Source: Lytechinus pictus (lineage: Eukaryota; Echinodermata; Echinoidea; Temnopleuroida; Toxopneustidae). Taken from it: a DNA stretch of 64,000 nucleotides. Both the position numbers and the translations under genes were made by a program. The notes under the pieces were generated by a model that worked only from the letters and a program-made list of their open reading frames with translations, made no database searches and was not told the DNA's origin. The stretch spans positions 15,598,001 to 15,662,000 of the forward strand of contig NC_087257.1 in the NCBI RefSeq assembly GCF_037042905.1. Direction: 5' to 3'. Shown here one piece after another: positions 11,562 to 24,560 of the stretch; positions within the stretch are counted from its first letter, which is position 1, and every line of letters begins with the position of its first letter.

Positions 11562-11566
11562 CTAAC

Positions 11567-12067
11567 ACAAATTCAGTAGTTACCATCACTACAATCAGTG
11601 TTAGATTTCGAATCATATTCATACACTTGTAGTGTCAAACTACCATTTTTTAAGATACTCTAGATCCGGGCTCTAAATGCGGATTAATTAAATTGAATAT
11701 TCGAGTAAATTGTCATTGGAATCGCACCGTAACGAGTTATAATTTCTGCTCAAATATAATAATGGAAATTATTGCATTAGGACCAGCATTAATGAAATTG
11801 TAGAGTCCTTGATTCGCAACTGTTATATTTGATCAGTTCCACAGATCAGTTATACAGATCAGTTATATTTGATCAGTTCCATGTTTTTTATTTGAAAGTG
11901 GAACTATTTTGTTAGAGGATTGCACGAATACCAGTGTTAGTCATTTTAGTGATAGAGCGAGCGGGCAACACCCACTTTATACGTCCATTGACACACTTGA
12001 AATAGCAGCCGACAAGACCGTTTGCCAGTGGGCGCTATACGTGTTGGCGTTGGCATAGCCATGTCTA
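11567..12067. other. Intergenic spacer with short direct repeat
   Basis: No gene. An 18-bp direct repeat, TTATATTTGATCAGTTCC, occurs at 11823-11840 and 11863-11880, with two CAGATCAGTTAT units between. Confidence 0.5.
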
Positions 12068-13054
12068 GGCTGGGTTCACATAGAAGTATACTATTCGGGT
12101 ATACGGTGCACGTTTTCGAGGGCACGCAAATAGCTTGAATCGAACAAGGAAATAGGATCTACTAATACCGGGTCACATGAGAGGGCACTATACGAAAATT
12201 CCGTATAGCTGCGTATAGTATAGTATAGTGGGAATCGTACTTGTTCGATTTTCGTGCAGCGTATACAGACGTGGCATGTGGTGTTCTGAATTTCCCTATA
12301 ATATTTACTGTGTGCGTTGGTTAAATGAGGTAAGTTCAAATGAAATGATTTCTTGGTACTCATTTTAATGGAATTTCTTAGCACATGCCGTCATATTTAA
12401 GTTATCCAGCACTTCAGAGTTTATCTCATGCACATGCTGTATGGTTTATGTGGGCTCTGCATTTTTCGTTATGTCTTTTTGACCTTGAAATGACTGAAGA
12501 TACAATGTCAAAAGGTCCGCAGCGAAGGCTACTTGAGCTATGTTGTTGTGTATCGCTGAGTCATGTTTGATTAATTACTTAATTATTTTTATAATAAGTC
12601 GATAATAATGGGGAAATAGATTTCATTCAAGAAAATATTGTTTATAAAATGATTTATTTATTGTTTCACTTTTGCTATGATTTCACAGAGCTGGGATGGG
12701 GAGTAGAATCAAGCTCCCCCCTAAAAATGACGTCATCAAAGCAAAATAGGAATGATTGATAAAATCAATTGGGCTGATACAGGTTTGAAATCTTAAAATA
12801 TAAATTTGGAAACATAACTACAGTATTTCCAATAACATTCCTCAACCCCCCCCCCATTCTTCTTTTCTTCATATGTACCTCCTCAGCCTCGGCCAGCAGG
12901 AGAAAAGCCAAATCTTCTTCGTCTGAAGTATCCATTTTGAATATTAAAGTAGGACACGCGTGCTACCTTTATGTGACCCGCCATGCCCGTATAGCGTATA
13001 GCGAATAGCGAATAGAGAATACCGTATACCATATACTTCTATGTGAACCCAGCC
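12068..13054. mobile_element. Inverted-repeat DNA element, GGCTGGGTTCACATAGAAGT ends
   Basis: A 987-bp element whose left end GGCTGGGTTCACATAGAAGT is repeated in inverse orientation at the right end. Both continue into a shared region containing GTATACGGT and its complement. Flanks are CTA on the left and TTA on the right, compatible with a 3-bp target duplication that has since mutated (PIF/Harbinger-like), but this is weak. The interior has GTATAG-type short repeats next to both ends and no transposase frame. Confidence 0.72.
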
Positions 13055-14357
13055 TTAGACGGCTTAGATATGGTACGTAACAATGAATTATCACTCGCAT
13101 TATAGCATTATTGTAGCGAAAATTAGGCAATCGATTAAAATATATAGTAAATTAAATTTTGTGCAATTTTCCTCATGATTATGTACAACGTTGGTACAGA
13201 TTGGATTTTGGGCGTGGCGTTAAAATTTGCCGCGGCATTGGTCATGTGACTTTTATTCTTGATGAAAAGTTAATCATAGATGAATGTTTACCTTGTGCGA
13301 GAAAAGCATGATTTATTTGATTATGTTTAATTTATTCTTATCATGTTGAGGTTTTCAGGAAAGATCAACTGATATTTTGATGCTTCTAGACATTTGAAGT
13401 GGGTTACTATTGTTTCGATATTCAACCGAACACATTTGAGAGTTGATAATCTTTAATCGTAGCTTAAATAATTTTGGGGCTATGTTTATTGAGTTTGTTC
13501 TTTTCAAAATCGTATATTAGAGGATTTATGTATTTATGTATTTTTGTCCAAATAGGGCATGCTGACGTGGCTTTGTAAACGACGCCATGTTTAGGGCGTG
13601 GCTCATATAATGGAGATGTCTAAGCTTATATACACCACCTAGGGTGAGTTGATATTAATAGAGCTACATGTTGGTTAATTATATCACATGTTTACCTTTG
13701 TTCCCTTTTTGATGTGAATTTATATATTGGTGTTGTCTATCTACAGGATTTACTTTAACAGTTTTACGTGCCGTGTAGGTGTTAATCCAGACGGTTATGG
13801 ATTTATTATATACAGTTTCCATTTTTGATTCTGCGATATATACGATATATTGATAATGTTATTATTAAAACATTATTCCTGAAAATATACGACAATATGA
13901 AGCACATTTATATATCATCTTTTTAATACTACGTGTATTCTAAATTTGATGCTTTACGGATATTAGTAGTTATTTACCATTCAATCAAGTGCATAGACAA
14001 TTAACCTAACTTCACAATTATAATTAACGAAATATCAGGTGATAAATGATGTGACTGTTGCATTGTATTATTTATATTTGTGCTCTGTAATACTGAGTAT
14101 TGCCTATGATACTACTGTATGTTTATTCAATGCAGGGATCTGTTGTATACTAATAAAGAAATACATTCCACGCTAGTCACCGTCTCCCGACTCCGATTTG
14201 TTGGCTCAAAAGGGGTGTCTGATCTGCGACATCCAAACACTTTTGTCAATCAGCTACTAGTATATCAAATTAAAAAAAATGGAATGGGTTGGGTCGAATG
14301 AATATCTTTTGCCTTCCTGTTGTAATTAGGCTCGTGGAATCTTCTCTTTATTTTTTG
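13055..14357. other. Intergenic DNA, nothing recognised
   Basis: AT-rich sequence without recognisable coding, RNA or repeat structure beyond short homopolymers. Confidence 0.45.
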
Positions 14358-15728
14358 TTATATGAGGGCCTATATGCTGATCATATACGAAAAGTGGTTA
14401 GATCCCAACCCGTTGCCAAGTTTAACCTAAATAAGGAGATTTTTATTACCAATGATTTACGCCTCATATAAGGACAATCGTTTTTGTTTTATTATCAGTC
14501 ATCAAATAATGTTTTTTACTAGCCACAAGTTAGAAAATTTATTTTGGTGACATAGAAGTGTTTATTTACATAAACACTGATCAGGTGATGAGCTCTACCA
14601 TTAGAACAGTATCAATATTTGCGCAACAAACTAAATTAAACACTGATTTTTAACAAACCCTATCATATTGTGTACGTGCAAATCAATGTCTGAAAATGCG
14701 CGAAAATAACATATAAAACCAACGAGGCATCTTGAAATATTTTTTTGATAGATAAAAGTGAGAGGCACGTTAGGTATTGATTCATTTATTCTAATATACA
14801 TATATATATACATAATTTTTTTTTTTTTTGGGGGGGGGGGTGCATGTAAGCCAAACTATTAAGCAAAATTAACCGTTTTGTGTTGAAATTCCTAGGGGCT
14901 ACATATGAAAAAAAATCCACTGACAATCATGATTTCTAAAGAAAAGAAGAAGAAGGACGAGAAGAAAAAAAAATAGTAGTTTGTGGTAGTAGTAGTAGTA
15001 TTAGCAGTAGCAGCGGTTGTAGTAGCAGCATGTCCATTGCATCTGTCAAATGACAAATTTTAACATAATAAGTATCTAACAACTGCTTGTTCTTTTATTT
15101 TCTTCTCCTTTTTTGCACTTTGGTTTGCACGCGTCTAAAACAGATAGCTTTAATGTACATTACATTCTTGGGATTAGACAATTGTATTTAAGGGGAATCA
15201 CAGGACTGATAGTGATCAGTGATATCATATCGTCTGTTCATAAAATTAAATACAGATATCGTAAACGTAATCGTTTATTGTAGATTGAAGAGAAAAATGA
15301 TTTTATTTCGAACACGAATTACTTGGAATCACCTGTTGATTTGATAAAGATTATTTTAAAGATAAAGATCTTGGGTCAGCGTTAATGAATGTAATGCTTC
15401 TAAACTTCAACACAGTGTAAAAGGTACCGTACTCCCATTTGCTTTCTTTTCTAGCCTGAAGATGAAGAATGTAGGCTTGCCACTTATTTATATAAATGTA
15501 CATGCACTTCAGTCGACTGCATATCCCAATGTGTTTTATGCTTTTTGACATCAAGAATCAAAGGAAAAATAGATAAATATGTACCCAAAAAAGCCGCAGT
15601 ACTACAATTAGTGTTTCTCGCCTTGAGCCTACGTCGTAAAATATGACACCTTCTTCATACCAATTTCATGGAGACAAGTGTAAAAGTGTAATAAAAGCAA
15701 CGTTTTCAAAATTGTTTAAATATCGATG
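14358..15728. repeat. Segmental duplication flank block A, copy 2
   Basis: Direct, diverged copy of 3240-4599 with the same landmark order, including a poly-T/poly-G junction (about 14819-14840), a (TAG)n tract (about 14985-15030) and the approach to a (TAC)n array. Here block A is separated from the RING-containing block B by about 11 kb occupied mainly by a large inverted-repeat element. Confidence 0.85.
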
Positions 15729-15776
15729 TAACTACTACTACTACTACTACTACCACTACCAGTACTGCTACTGCTT

Positions 15777-15841
<65 letters not shown>

Positions 15842-15860
15842 TCGTCTACTACTACTGTTA
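15729..15860. repeat. (TAC)n microsatellite with (TGC)n core
   Basis: TAC units followed by a TGC run and more TAC units. It corresponds to the array at 4600 next to block A copy 1. Confidence 0.9.
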
Positions 15861-16687
15861 CGATACTGCAACAAATAACAATGAAAATTTAGTTTTAAAT
15901 TTGATTTCCTTTTTTTATTACCGGAAATATAACAATAATAAACTAGCAAAACATAAATAAATATTGATTTTACATCTTTTGAAGTGTCAGATGTGCAATC
16001 CAAAGTTATGATAGTATATCCAAATAAAATCCAAGTTGGTTGGCGAAGATTCCTGAATGATGGCGATGATGAAATTGATGTTGAAGCACGATGAATAACA
16101 AGAGTCACGGTAACGAGTTGAAATGTCCGTGAAGACGATGTTGATGATGATTAACAGTCAATTTCAGCAATCCTTGGGATGAAAAGCGTTCATTAAAACA
16201 GGTTGATGATCTCGATGAGAACTGAGAATTCCTCTCTCAAAGTAACCGCAAACAGTTCATTGATGGCGTGCAAATAATTCCACAGAAGATAAACGTTGTA
16301 TTCCAGTTGGAAATAAACTATAATCTGACATAAAAGTCTGGCGTGAAACTCTGAGTTCTGATCTGAGGTGATGTGATAATCTCCTTGAAGAAACTACCAG
16401 CTTATATATAAATTATTCTCTATTCTGGAAGCTTCTAGTACTGTCTACAAAAAGAACATTCTGCCAATTTCTAGACAGTCTAAATTTAGAAGCCTCTTGA
16501 ATGACCTCAGTGAAATTAACAATGTGAACAACATAGCTAATCCTATTGTTCATTTCCACTACCACTAGGAATCTCTTTTGTGTTGCATTCTCTATTCAGA
16601 AGTAACAAAATTCCTCAGCCTTTAAATAGGTATAGGCATGCCTAACAAAGCTTTACTAAGACATTCTGGAATATTCTTAATCATTAT
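15861..16687. other. Intergenic DNA, nothing recognised
   Basis: Contains short GATGAT-rich stretches (16050-16220) but no gene or defined repeat. Confidence 0.45.
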
Positions 16688-17034
16688 TAGGTGAGCGGCC
16701 AGAAGCCAAAAAGTGGCTTATTTCTTGACTTTAATCCCCCCGGCTGGATCAAAGCAAAATCATACATCAAATTAAAGGAAATTTTCTGAATTTATCGGAA
16801 TTGGGCATTAAAAGTGACGTAATGTGTAGCATCACCATGGAAACCGGCCTTGATTAAACCACGCCCATTTTAAATACTTATTGAATGTTTATCGTGAATA
16901 TTGATTTTTTTACTCATTAATTTAAATTATCAGGTATTTTTTCTTATTTTTAAAGGATAGTTCCACTATATATTGTAAGAATGATTACTGAATAACAACT
17001 TAGCATGTATTTTATGAACATTTTCTCAGAAATT

Positions 17035-17830
17035 GTTGCCTAGCAACATAACTTTCCAACCAGTTAGCTCCTTAAGTAAACCACTTATTTTTCCATTTCA
17101 AACCTAACTTTTAACTTTTTAACTAGGTTAGATTAAACCTAATAAGTTGCACCAATGAAATTCTATGGAGTATTATTGAAAAATAATAAAAAGAACTAAA
17201 AAAACCCATTTTAACTATTGCGAACCTCAAATAAATTTGCTAAGCTCTACTTAACACACCCCCTTCTATCGTACAAATCGCCATATTATTGTTCATTTTG
17301 ACTACATTGATACACGTACGTACAAGTCACATACTTTATACTATTTTGTGGTGAAAAAGAGGATTCAGTCAATAATACCTGGTCAATTAACATGCAGTAT
17401 CTTGTCTTCAATAGAACATCAACAAAATTACCATTTCACATTACCCATGGATACCAATTCATTGCCTAGCAACGACTATTTTCCATAGCAACGACTATGA
17501 TAACGACTCTCCTCCCTGGACAAATCTGTGTAAAAATAGTTCATTATGAGCAATAATACTGACACAATTATCATTTAGATGCCTACAACCTCGTTTTCAA
17601 TAATCATTCAACAAACTGACTATTTTTAGCTTCCATGGAGACAAATGTGTTGCCTAGTAACAATATTCCCTAGCAACGGCTATGTTACCACTCTTCATCT
17701 CGGTCAAATGTGCTGAGGAAGTTGTGCCTTAGAGTAAAAATATTGAGAAAATTAACATATGATAGTTTGTTAAACAGTATTCAGAGATTTATCATCATCT
17801 ACTGACACAATTCCATTGCCTAGCAACACT
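17035..17830. repeat. Subterminal GTTGCCTAGCAAC motifs, left arm
   Basis: Palindromic sites at about 17035-17047, 17462-17473 (with a CCATAGCAAC half-site 10-20 bp later), 17650-17662 (with CCCTAGCAAC following) and 17817-17828 (with CCTTAGCAAC following). The full form fits the RFX X-box pattern RYYNYY-N-RRNRAC. Counterparts lie in the right arm at about 25561-25592, 25966-25997 and 26031-26041. Confidence 0.75.
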
Positions 17831-17913
17831 TTTTACCTTAGCAACGATGTATTTTCCCCTTAAACAATCTTGAGGAAAATAATCCACTTTTAAGTGTACA
17901 ATACCATTTGTAA

Positions 17914-18506
17914 AGGGATGGTCCAGGCTGTAAATATTTCTATCTAAATAAATAGAGTAAAATTCACAAAGCAAAATGCTGAAAATATGATTGAAATCGG
18001 ATAACAAATAAAGTTATTGAATTTTAAAGTTTATCAATATATTGTGAAAACAGTTATATGCACATCGTCATGAATATTCATTAGGTGGGCTGATGATGTC
18101 ACATCCCCACTTTCCTTTTTTTTTAGTTTATTACATGAAATCATAAATGTTTCCTTATTTCATACATGCGTACATGATGTGTCTGCAATATGATGAAATA
18201 AGTTGCGGCAATAAATAACTAATGTACTTAATCAGTTGTCAATCCAATTGTTTCTTGGTAGAAATATTTTAAATAAACCTAATTTCATATAATAAAATAC
18301 AAAAGAACAAGTGGGGATATGACATCATCAGCCCACCTAATGAATATTCATAAAGACATACCTAGAACTGTTTTACCGGAAATACGCAAATCTTTAAAAT
18401 TCAATAACTTTGTTAATTGTTATCCGATTTCAATCAAATTTTCAGCATTTTGCTTTTTTAATTTTACTCTATTTAGATAAAAATATCTCCAGCCTGGACC
18501 ATCCCA
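17914..18506. mobile_element. TTAA-type MITE, AGGGATGGTCCAGGCTG ends
   Basis: A 593-bp element with long inverted arms: AGGGATGGTCCAGGCTG on the left and CAGCCTGGACCATCCCA on the right. It is flanked by GTAA and TTAA, so the target was probably TTAA. The arms contain the ATTGAAATCGGATAA stretch, TTATATGCACATC and a GATGATGTCA motif near the centre. The first of these motifs is shared with the 28504 and 29265 elements, and the others with the 29265 family. Non-coding. Confidence 0.82.
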
Positions 18507-19079
18507 TTAAATAATATGCCTACATGCATACTGGCAATGGCAAATTAAAGGACACCACTTAATTTCTCTCATTTCTAAAAGAAAATTATTTATCCTTGTT
18601 TGTATATTGCTTGTCTACAAATTCTTAACAGTACGATGAGCATGGTATTTAAACTTAATCATATAAAAAGAGCAGCTACAAAGAGAAATGTAAATGTTGA
18701 AGATATAAAGAGATTAATATGGTTTGGAGGATTAATAGCTGGGTACATAACATATTTTTTCGCTCTTGGCTGCATATTCCTCAAGTGAATATGGAATGGT
18801 TAACAAATGGATGTGACTTGTCAAATAATACCTAGTCACCCATGCATGTCCAACTTCCAAGTTTGTGTCTGTGTGGCGGCTGTAGCCCAAAGATGCCAAA
18901 GCTGTGAGTTCGACAAGTTTCTGTTGAATACTATTAATAAGTGTCAGAAGTTTAATCACAGGGAACTTATGATGTCACTTTCAATCTGATAACTGTCAAT
19001 AAATCAGAGGGATGAAAGTATGGAAACTTGGGATCTTAGGCCTTAATATGGTGGTTGTTTACCTGATTGCTATGAAAGC

Positions 19080-19252
19080 ATGACTGTTTGTAAGCAAACA
19101 ACCAGAGGACCGACAGCTCCATGTCCTCCCCGAGACCTGGTAATGAGGATGCGCCTTTCTAAAGAGCACTAATGTACCAAGTGGGAATCAAATTCAGGTC
19201 ACCGGAATCCGAAACCCCCGCTCTACCGACTGAGCTATCATTCCTGATTAGG
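19080..19252 (-). mobile_element. tRNA-derived SINE (minus strand)
   Basis: On the minus strand a tRNA-like head reads GATAGCTCAGTCGGTAGAGC (A box) followed by GAATTTGATTCCC (degenerate B box), with spacing like a tRNA gene. The 5' and 3' acceptor strands do not pair, so it is not a functional tRNA. A tRNA-unrelated body follows to about 19080. It lies inside the large inverted-repeat element. Confidence 0.65.
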
Positions 19253-20019
19253 CCAAGAAAATGACAAGAAAACCATTAAGGATAGAAAGGTTTACTAAAT
19301 TGGGAGATGTTTTCTATGTCTAAGTGTCATTATGTAATATGTCATGATGTTTGCACACATCTGCTGAATAGAGACAACCAGGGAAGGGCATACAATAAAA
19401 GTCCCTGAATATAGAGAGGAGGCATATCAGCTTAAGTGGTCTTTGATGTTGTCCTTCAGGTATTTTCTGCCACATCGATATTGTCAGTGACTCCGGCTGT
19501 TAAAAACTGATGCCTTAAATACTCAGTTTAAGAAAATATGTCTGAAAGAAAAGATGATTCCCCTCACCATGCATACATATGTAAAGGACATTGACAAAGC
19601 TTCGGAAAAACAGGTACACATGCCACTATTGTAGGTCTTACACTAACGCTACTGTTTGTTCCATGGAAATTAAGATCAATATAAATCTTTAAAGACATCC
19701 ATGGTATAAGAAATATGTCAAAGAATATATCTAAAACTGATGTAATTGGGATGATACCCCTACAGTATTGGCAAAACATACTAATCTGTATTTGTAATGA
19801 TGAATCTAAATTACAGCCATAATTGTGTATCACTGCTTTTATGGAGTGGGAAAACATTGAACTGTGCAATAATCTCTAAATAATTACTCCTTTGTGTGCC
19901 AAAGTGATTATTTGGCAAGTCTAACTCCTTACTGTGCTATAAATCATCTCTGAGCCAATCCAGAAAGACCCCAACTTAGTGTATTCCACCTTAAAAACAG
20001 AGAGCAGATAAAAAACTGA

Positions 20020-20790
20020 GGATCAGATGGTAACAAGTCAACCTATCATGGCCTCATTCTAGACCGTTCATTTTCATGAAAAGAACATGCTTCCAAAACA
20101 AATGCAAAATTTGGAGCAAGGAATATCATTCTGAAGAAGCTGGGAAACAGATGGGGAATTGAGAGATGCCAAATCTATCTGTACCACAGCTCTTGCTCTA
20201 TGCTTCTCCACTGCTGAGTACGCAGCCCTTGGTGACAAGTCTTAATTGGAGCTTGCAGAGCCATCACTGGCTGTTTGCGACTAACAGAAGTGAGTAATCT
20301 TTACATTCTCTGTATTATTGCCCTATCGTACATCAGAAGAGAAGTCATCAGCACAGAAGAAAGAAAAAAACAATCAAGAGGATAGTATTCCACTCGTCAA
20401 CCATGAACTTGCCAAGAGACTCAAATCTAGACACAGTTTTCTCCACTTAACAGAATCCCTTGGCATGCATGATGACTCTGCACGCATGAAAGCGTCACCC
20501 TCTGGTCTAACAATCTCCAGTCTGTGATGCACAATCTCACCTATGGACTTAGTACATCACTCTCCAGGTCCAAGTGAAGAATGGCCTACCTGATCTTGTT
20601 TAAATCGCCTATGGGGCTACAATAGGGATGGAGAAACTACCTGCAACTGTAAGGATGATCATAGGATACATTTTTGTGTCTGCTCCCTCCTACCAGAGCT
20701 ATGAACTGCCACTGCCTTTGCCACTGCACTAGAATCTTTTCACAGGAAAGCTACATGTAGATCTTGTACCATTAACAGGACATGACATCC
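20020..20790 (+). mobile_element. Decayed LINE 3' coding remnant (plus strand)
   Basis: Plus-strand fragments match the end of a jockey-superfamily polyprotein. They include a thumb-region CTTALALCFSTAEYAAL segment (about 20180-20240), a polar region (20318-20527) with ELAKRLKSRHSFLHL, and near 20600-20700 the cysteine-bearing end (LNRLW, then CNCKDDH). Frames shift repeatedly. It is the same general family as the minus-strand LINE starting at about 20990, in opposite orientation. Confidence 0.65.
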
Positions 20791-20989
20791 TTAATGAACT
20801 AAGAAGAAGTGTGTCATTAATTATCTGACTGGTAGAAGACACCTATTTATGGTAATCTGACATTTGGAAGGGGAGGGGGCAGGGACTTGATTGGTTCCTG
20901 ATGGGGTTGTCGGTTAGGTTTAAACTTTGCTGAAAACGGTGCCTATATTCTGATTGTTAGTGTTTTAAGGTGAAATTACAATAGACCAG

Positions 20990-23900
20990 TTCGTAGTTAC
21001 TTATGGACATTTTTGGTCAAATGACCTTTCATTTATTTCATTATGATAGGCAGATTTCAAAGCAAGATATTACGTAAGCTTGCCTTACATAGCAGGATGA
21101 AGAAATTGAATAGACCAGGTGACTAGAATAGCACACCAATGATGAACACTTTATGAAGGTATTTGTTGCATTCCTACTTTGAATGCATTTGAATGCAGAC
21201 CAAAAGGTGATGCACTGTCTGATCCTCTCCTCAGTCGTAGATAGTGTCTGCATCCCTGCTCATCAGTGTAGCCCCGAACTGCATATTAAGGACTTTGCAC
21301 CTTCCTGTTCCAGACCATAGGCGATTGAGACATAGCCAGGATGGCCATTCGTCACTCGTACATGGGGGCCACATTTGCTAGGTCACATGGAAAGCTTTTG
21401 CGTCACAGACTAGAGGTGGTTTGACCATCATCGGGGGATCCTTTGGTTGTGTGCATAGCCATTAAGGGATTCAGTCAAGTGAAGGAAACTGTCTTGATTC
21501 GAGTCTCTTTTTGGCAGGTTCAGAGTTAAAGAGTGGAAGAAGAAGGAATTTTTTTGCTTGTTTTTCCACCTGTGCTGATACCTCTATTACCCTTTTTACA
21601 CAGGATTTTCTTAGCCCCGGACTATCGCTAACCCCGTACTATTTTTTTTCCTTTTTACACATGCCAAATTGTTATTGCTAACCCCGGATAAGGAATGCTT
21701 GCTTTTCACACACGAAACTCGCTAACCCCGGACTAGTGGTAGCTCATTCACTCGTACCCTTTTTACACACGCTAAAATTTCCTTAACCCCGTACTTTAGG
21801 TGGGGCTAAATTGCCATTGCTAAATTGCCATTTAGCCCCACCTATAGTACGGGGCTAAGCTTAGCCCACTTTCTTTTTACACTAGCGATCTTAACCCCGT
21901 ACTATCGCTCTTAGCACCGCAATTGCTGGGATAACCTAGACCAAAAGCTTCGGTCTCTGTTATGTTGGTTGTTCAGCTGAACTCCGTTGGCTTCACTCAC
22001 CAAATACAGAGACCGAAGTTCTAGCGCGATCTGTACAGGGGACTCAATGGCCATATGTTTATGTACTTAAGATCGGATAAAACGGGGAAGTGAATTTGCG
22101 CGACAGCCGAGGTAAGTCACTGTTTTTGTTCCTTTTAACTTGATTTTTCTCCGTTTTTTGGCAATTAATGCCAAGAGGGAATATTAATTTGCATTTTGGT
22201 CGCGTTAATTTTCAAATTTTTTATTCATTAAAGACAAAAATTGAAGAGCCCCGACGGGGGGATTTTGCATTGCAAGTCCCCTAATGGTGGCTGCACGCTA
22301 GCGAGCCGTCTGTGTACGAGGAGAAAAAAAAAAAAAGTTAAAAAACTCCTCGAAACAGACGGCTGCCAGCTGTCTAGGATAACCCTGCTTTTTTGCAGGG
22401 CCAAATAATCCCGTACTAAAGGTGGGGTTAGCCCACTTTTCAAAAATGCTGTGTAAAAAGAAAGTGGGCTAAGCTTAACCCCGTACTATAGGTGGGGCTA
22501 AATGGCAATTTAGCCCCACCTATAGTACGGGGTTAAGGAAATTTCAGCGTGTGTAAAAAGGGTATTTGTGTGGGGGACTGTGTCACACAATAGGTAAAGA
22601 TCATTTACTCTTTTTGGTAGCAGACAGTCGGAAATTGCTCTGCAAATAGCATTCAGGACTGGGTTAAACTTGTAGAATACAGCAGAGCTGTTGAACGGAT
22701 GATATGGCATCAGCTCCCCATATCGTGCTAGCAAGCCTCTTTTTGATGTTGTTCCTTTCTCCAGCTTTTGCCTTTGTCTTGGCAACATATTCTTTGTATG
22801 CAAGAGTGACGTCAAGGTAGGCAAGCTTGCTGGTGTGATTCGTTCGCTTTCAAGTTTCAACACCATCTGACCATCAGTTTACGGTCTGCATCTCTATCGT
22901 TAAGGTGGGAGAAGCTAAGTTGGGTGTTCTCTTGATAGTAAAGAGCCAGATACGCCAGAGAATCACTGAATGTTTTTTCCACCTCTTCGAATGACTGCTT
23001 CTGTGAGGCAATGTACAGTTCTTAAGCATTGGTAGCTCTTGGTGTTTGGGTGAATTAGTTGGTAGTTTGTGTATTCGGGCAAGGACACTTCTTTGTGGGG
23101 GACCATTTTTCTGCCTCCACCATTTGCTGCTGGAACCACTGAGATTCACAAACAACCGGTTTGAGGGAATGTTCTGAATTAGCCTTGTCAACTTGACGTC
23201 CTTTGTCATCACAATGACTTTCCTCGTAAGTAGGCCTACCCTATGATTAACTGTTGTATAAGCTGCAGAGAAGTCAACAATGGCTGCTCTAGTTTTCAGA
23301 CCTTCCTCAAACCATCTGATGTACTGAGTCCTGGCCTGAATCTTGCATACTTGAATGAGGAACTCAGTCACAAAGGGAGCAATGCGTTTAATCAGGAGCC
23401 TTTCAAAGGGCTTGTATGTGTGACAGAGTAGACAGATTGTTCTGTAACTCCTTGGGCTGATTGGGTCTTTACCTGGCTCTAGTTAGGCAACTACCCTCAA
23501 TTTCCTTTTGCCGTTTTATTTTTTCATGCAAACAGTGGTTTAACATGTCAGCAGCCATTGGGCTGCAACAGGTTCAAGAAGTGTGATCTGCTCACAGAGG
23601 ACATCTAATCCAGGTGCCCTGTTGCTCTTCATTATTTTCTTTGATAGCATAGCACAAGCAGACAAGACGTTCATGCTGAATGGTCTTGTGGTTTCAAATG
23701 TCTCTTAGTTGGGAGGCTGTCTCTGCACTTTTAGGGAGGTTGGCCCTTCGCGGGCAATAAATAGGGATACCTTGTACACAAGAAGATAGTTGGCCATTTT
23801 GTCAGTGGTCACTAGGGTTATAGTTTGAGACTCGCTTAGTCGTTTTCAAGGATCCGAATTATTTTCCCCGGCTTTTCTGCTGTAGTTAGTCATATCCAGT

Positions 23901-24560
23901 GATTTAATTAATTACTGTCACTTTCTTTTTTACTATCCATAATGACAATTGTCAACTTTCCCCCACATTCAAGTGTATCGGCACCAAAGGGGTAATTCTC
24001 AAAGCTCCTTTAATTATTAATTGTACAGCAGCTTCGTCATCCGTCAAGCCCGCATAATAGTTTGTACGGCATCCTCGTGGAATATTTTTCTGTGATGATT
24101 CCTTCAACAGCTTTCCAAATGTGTCTTAATGTCGTAAGGAGTGCTGGAAGATCCTGTGGGTAGGTATTCGGATCTATGACAAACTGCTCCCAGATTGCTT
24201 TCTTCAGGGTGAAACGTCTGTGAAAGGGAACTGTGCATGGAGTGATGGCTGCATTCACCTTCAGCCCAATCGGTCGATGTTGAGTGTGCGGGAGAGGGTC
24301 AAGCACAACTTTCTCAAATTTTGTCGGGTGATGCAATCTAATTTGCATGTGACCAGTTCTCCACAAGTTCTCCATCTCGTTGGTTTCTCCCGGGGTTTCT
24401 CCATACCCCCAGATAATGCTTTGACTGTTGAAATCCCCAATAATTACATTTCCTAGATCGGAGGTGGCTTCTCGAGTAAGGAAGAAAGATTGGTTAGGTT
24501 TATAGAAAGAACTTAAAGAAATACTCATAAGTTCAATGGTTAGGACTTTGCCCTTAAGCT
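20990..24560 (-). mobile_element. Decayed LINE with endonuclease and RT remnants (minus strand)
   Basis: From the right: an endonuclease/exonuclease/phosphatase fragment (24037-24528) with the NVIIGDFNSQS motif; a degraded linker; reverse-transcriptase pieces (22874-23371) with AAIVDFSAAYTTVNHR (motif A) and KNGPPQRSVLAR (motif B, altered from the usual PQGSVLAP); a thumb segment (22510-22866) with LNAICRAISDCLLPKRVNDL; and the C-terminal LNRL...GR segment near 21300-21360. An inverted-repeat element at 21590-22562 interrupts it. Stops and frameshifts throughout show it is inactive. Confidence 0.85.
21590..22562. mobile_element. TA-flanked inverted-repeat element inserted in the LINE
   Basis: The ends are CCCTTTTTACACA and TGTGTAAAAAGGG with TA on both sides. 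The element splits the minus-strand LINE, giving a clear order of events. Next to both ends are repeated modules built from TTAACCCCGTACTA and TAGCCCCACCTATAGTACGG in direct and inverted orientation. The centre has two perfect-arm hairpins: CTTCGGTCTCTGT with its complement about 60 bp away (near 21950-22015), and GCCGTCTGT with its complement near 22304-22367. Non-coding. Confidence 0.85.

Noticed and set aside
19180..19252. tRNA gene on the minus strand
   Set aside because: A and B box-like sequences are present, but the acceptor strands do not pair and the B box is degenerate; a SINE head fits better.
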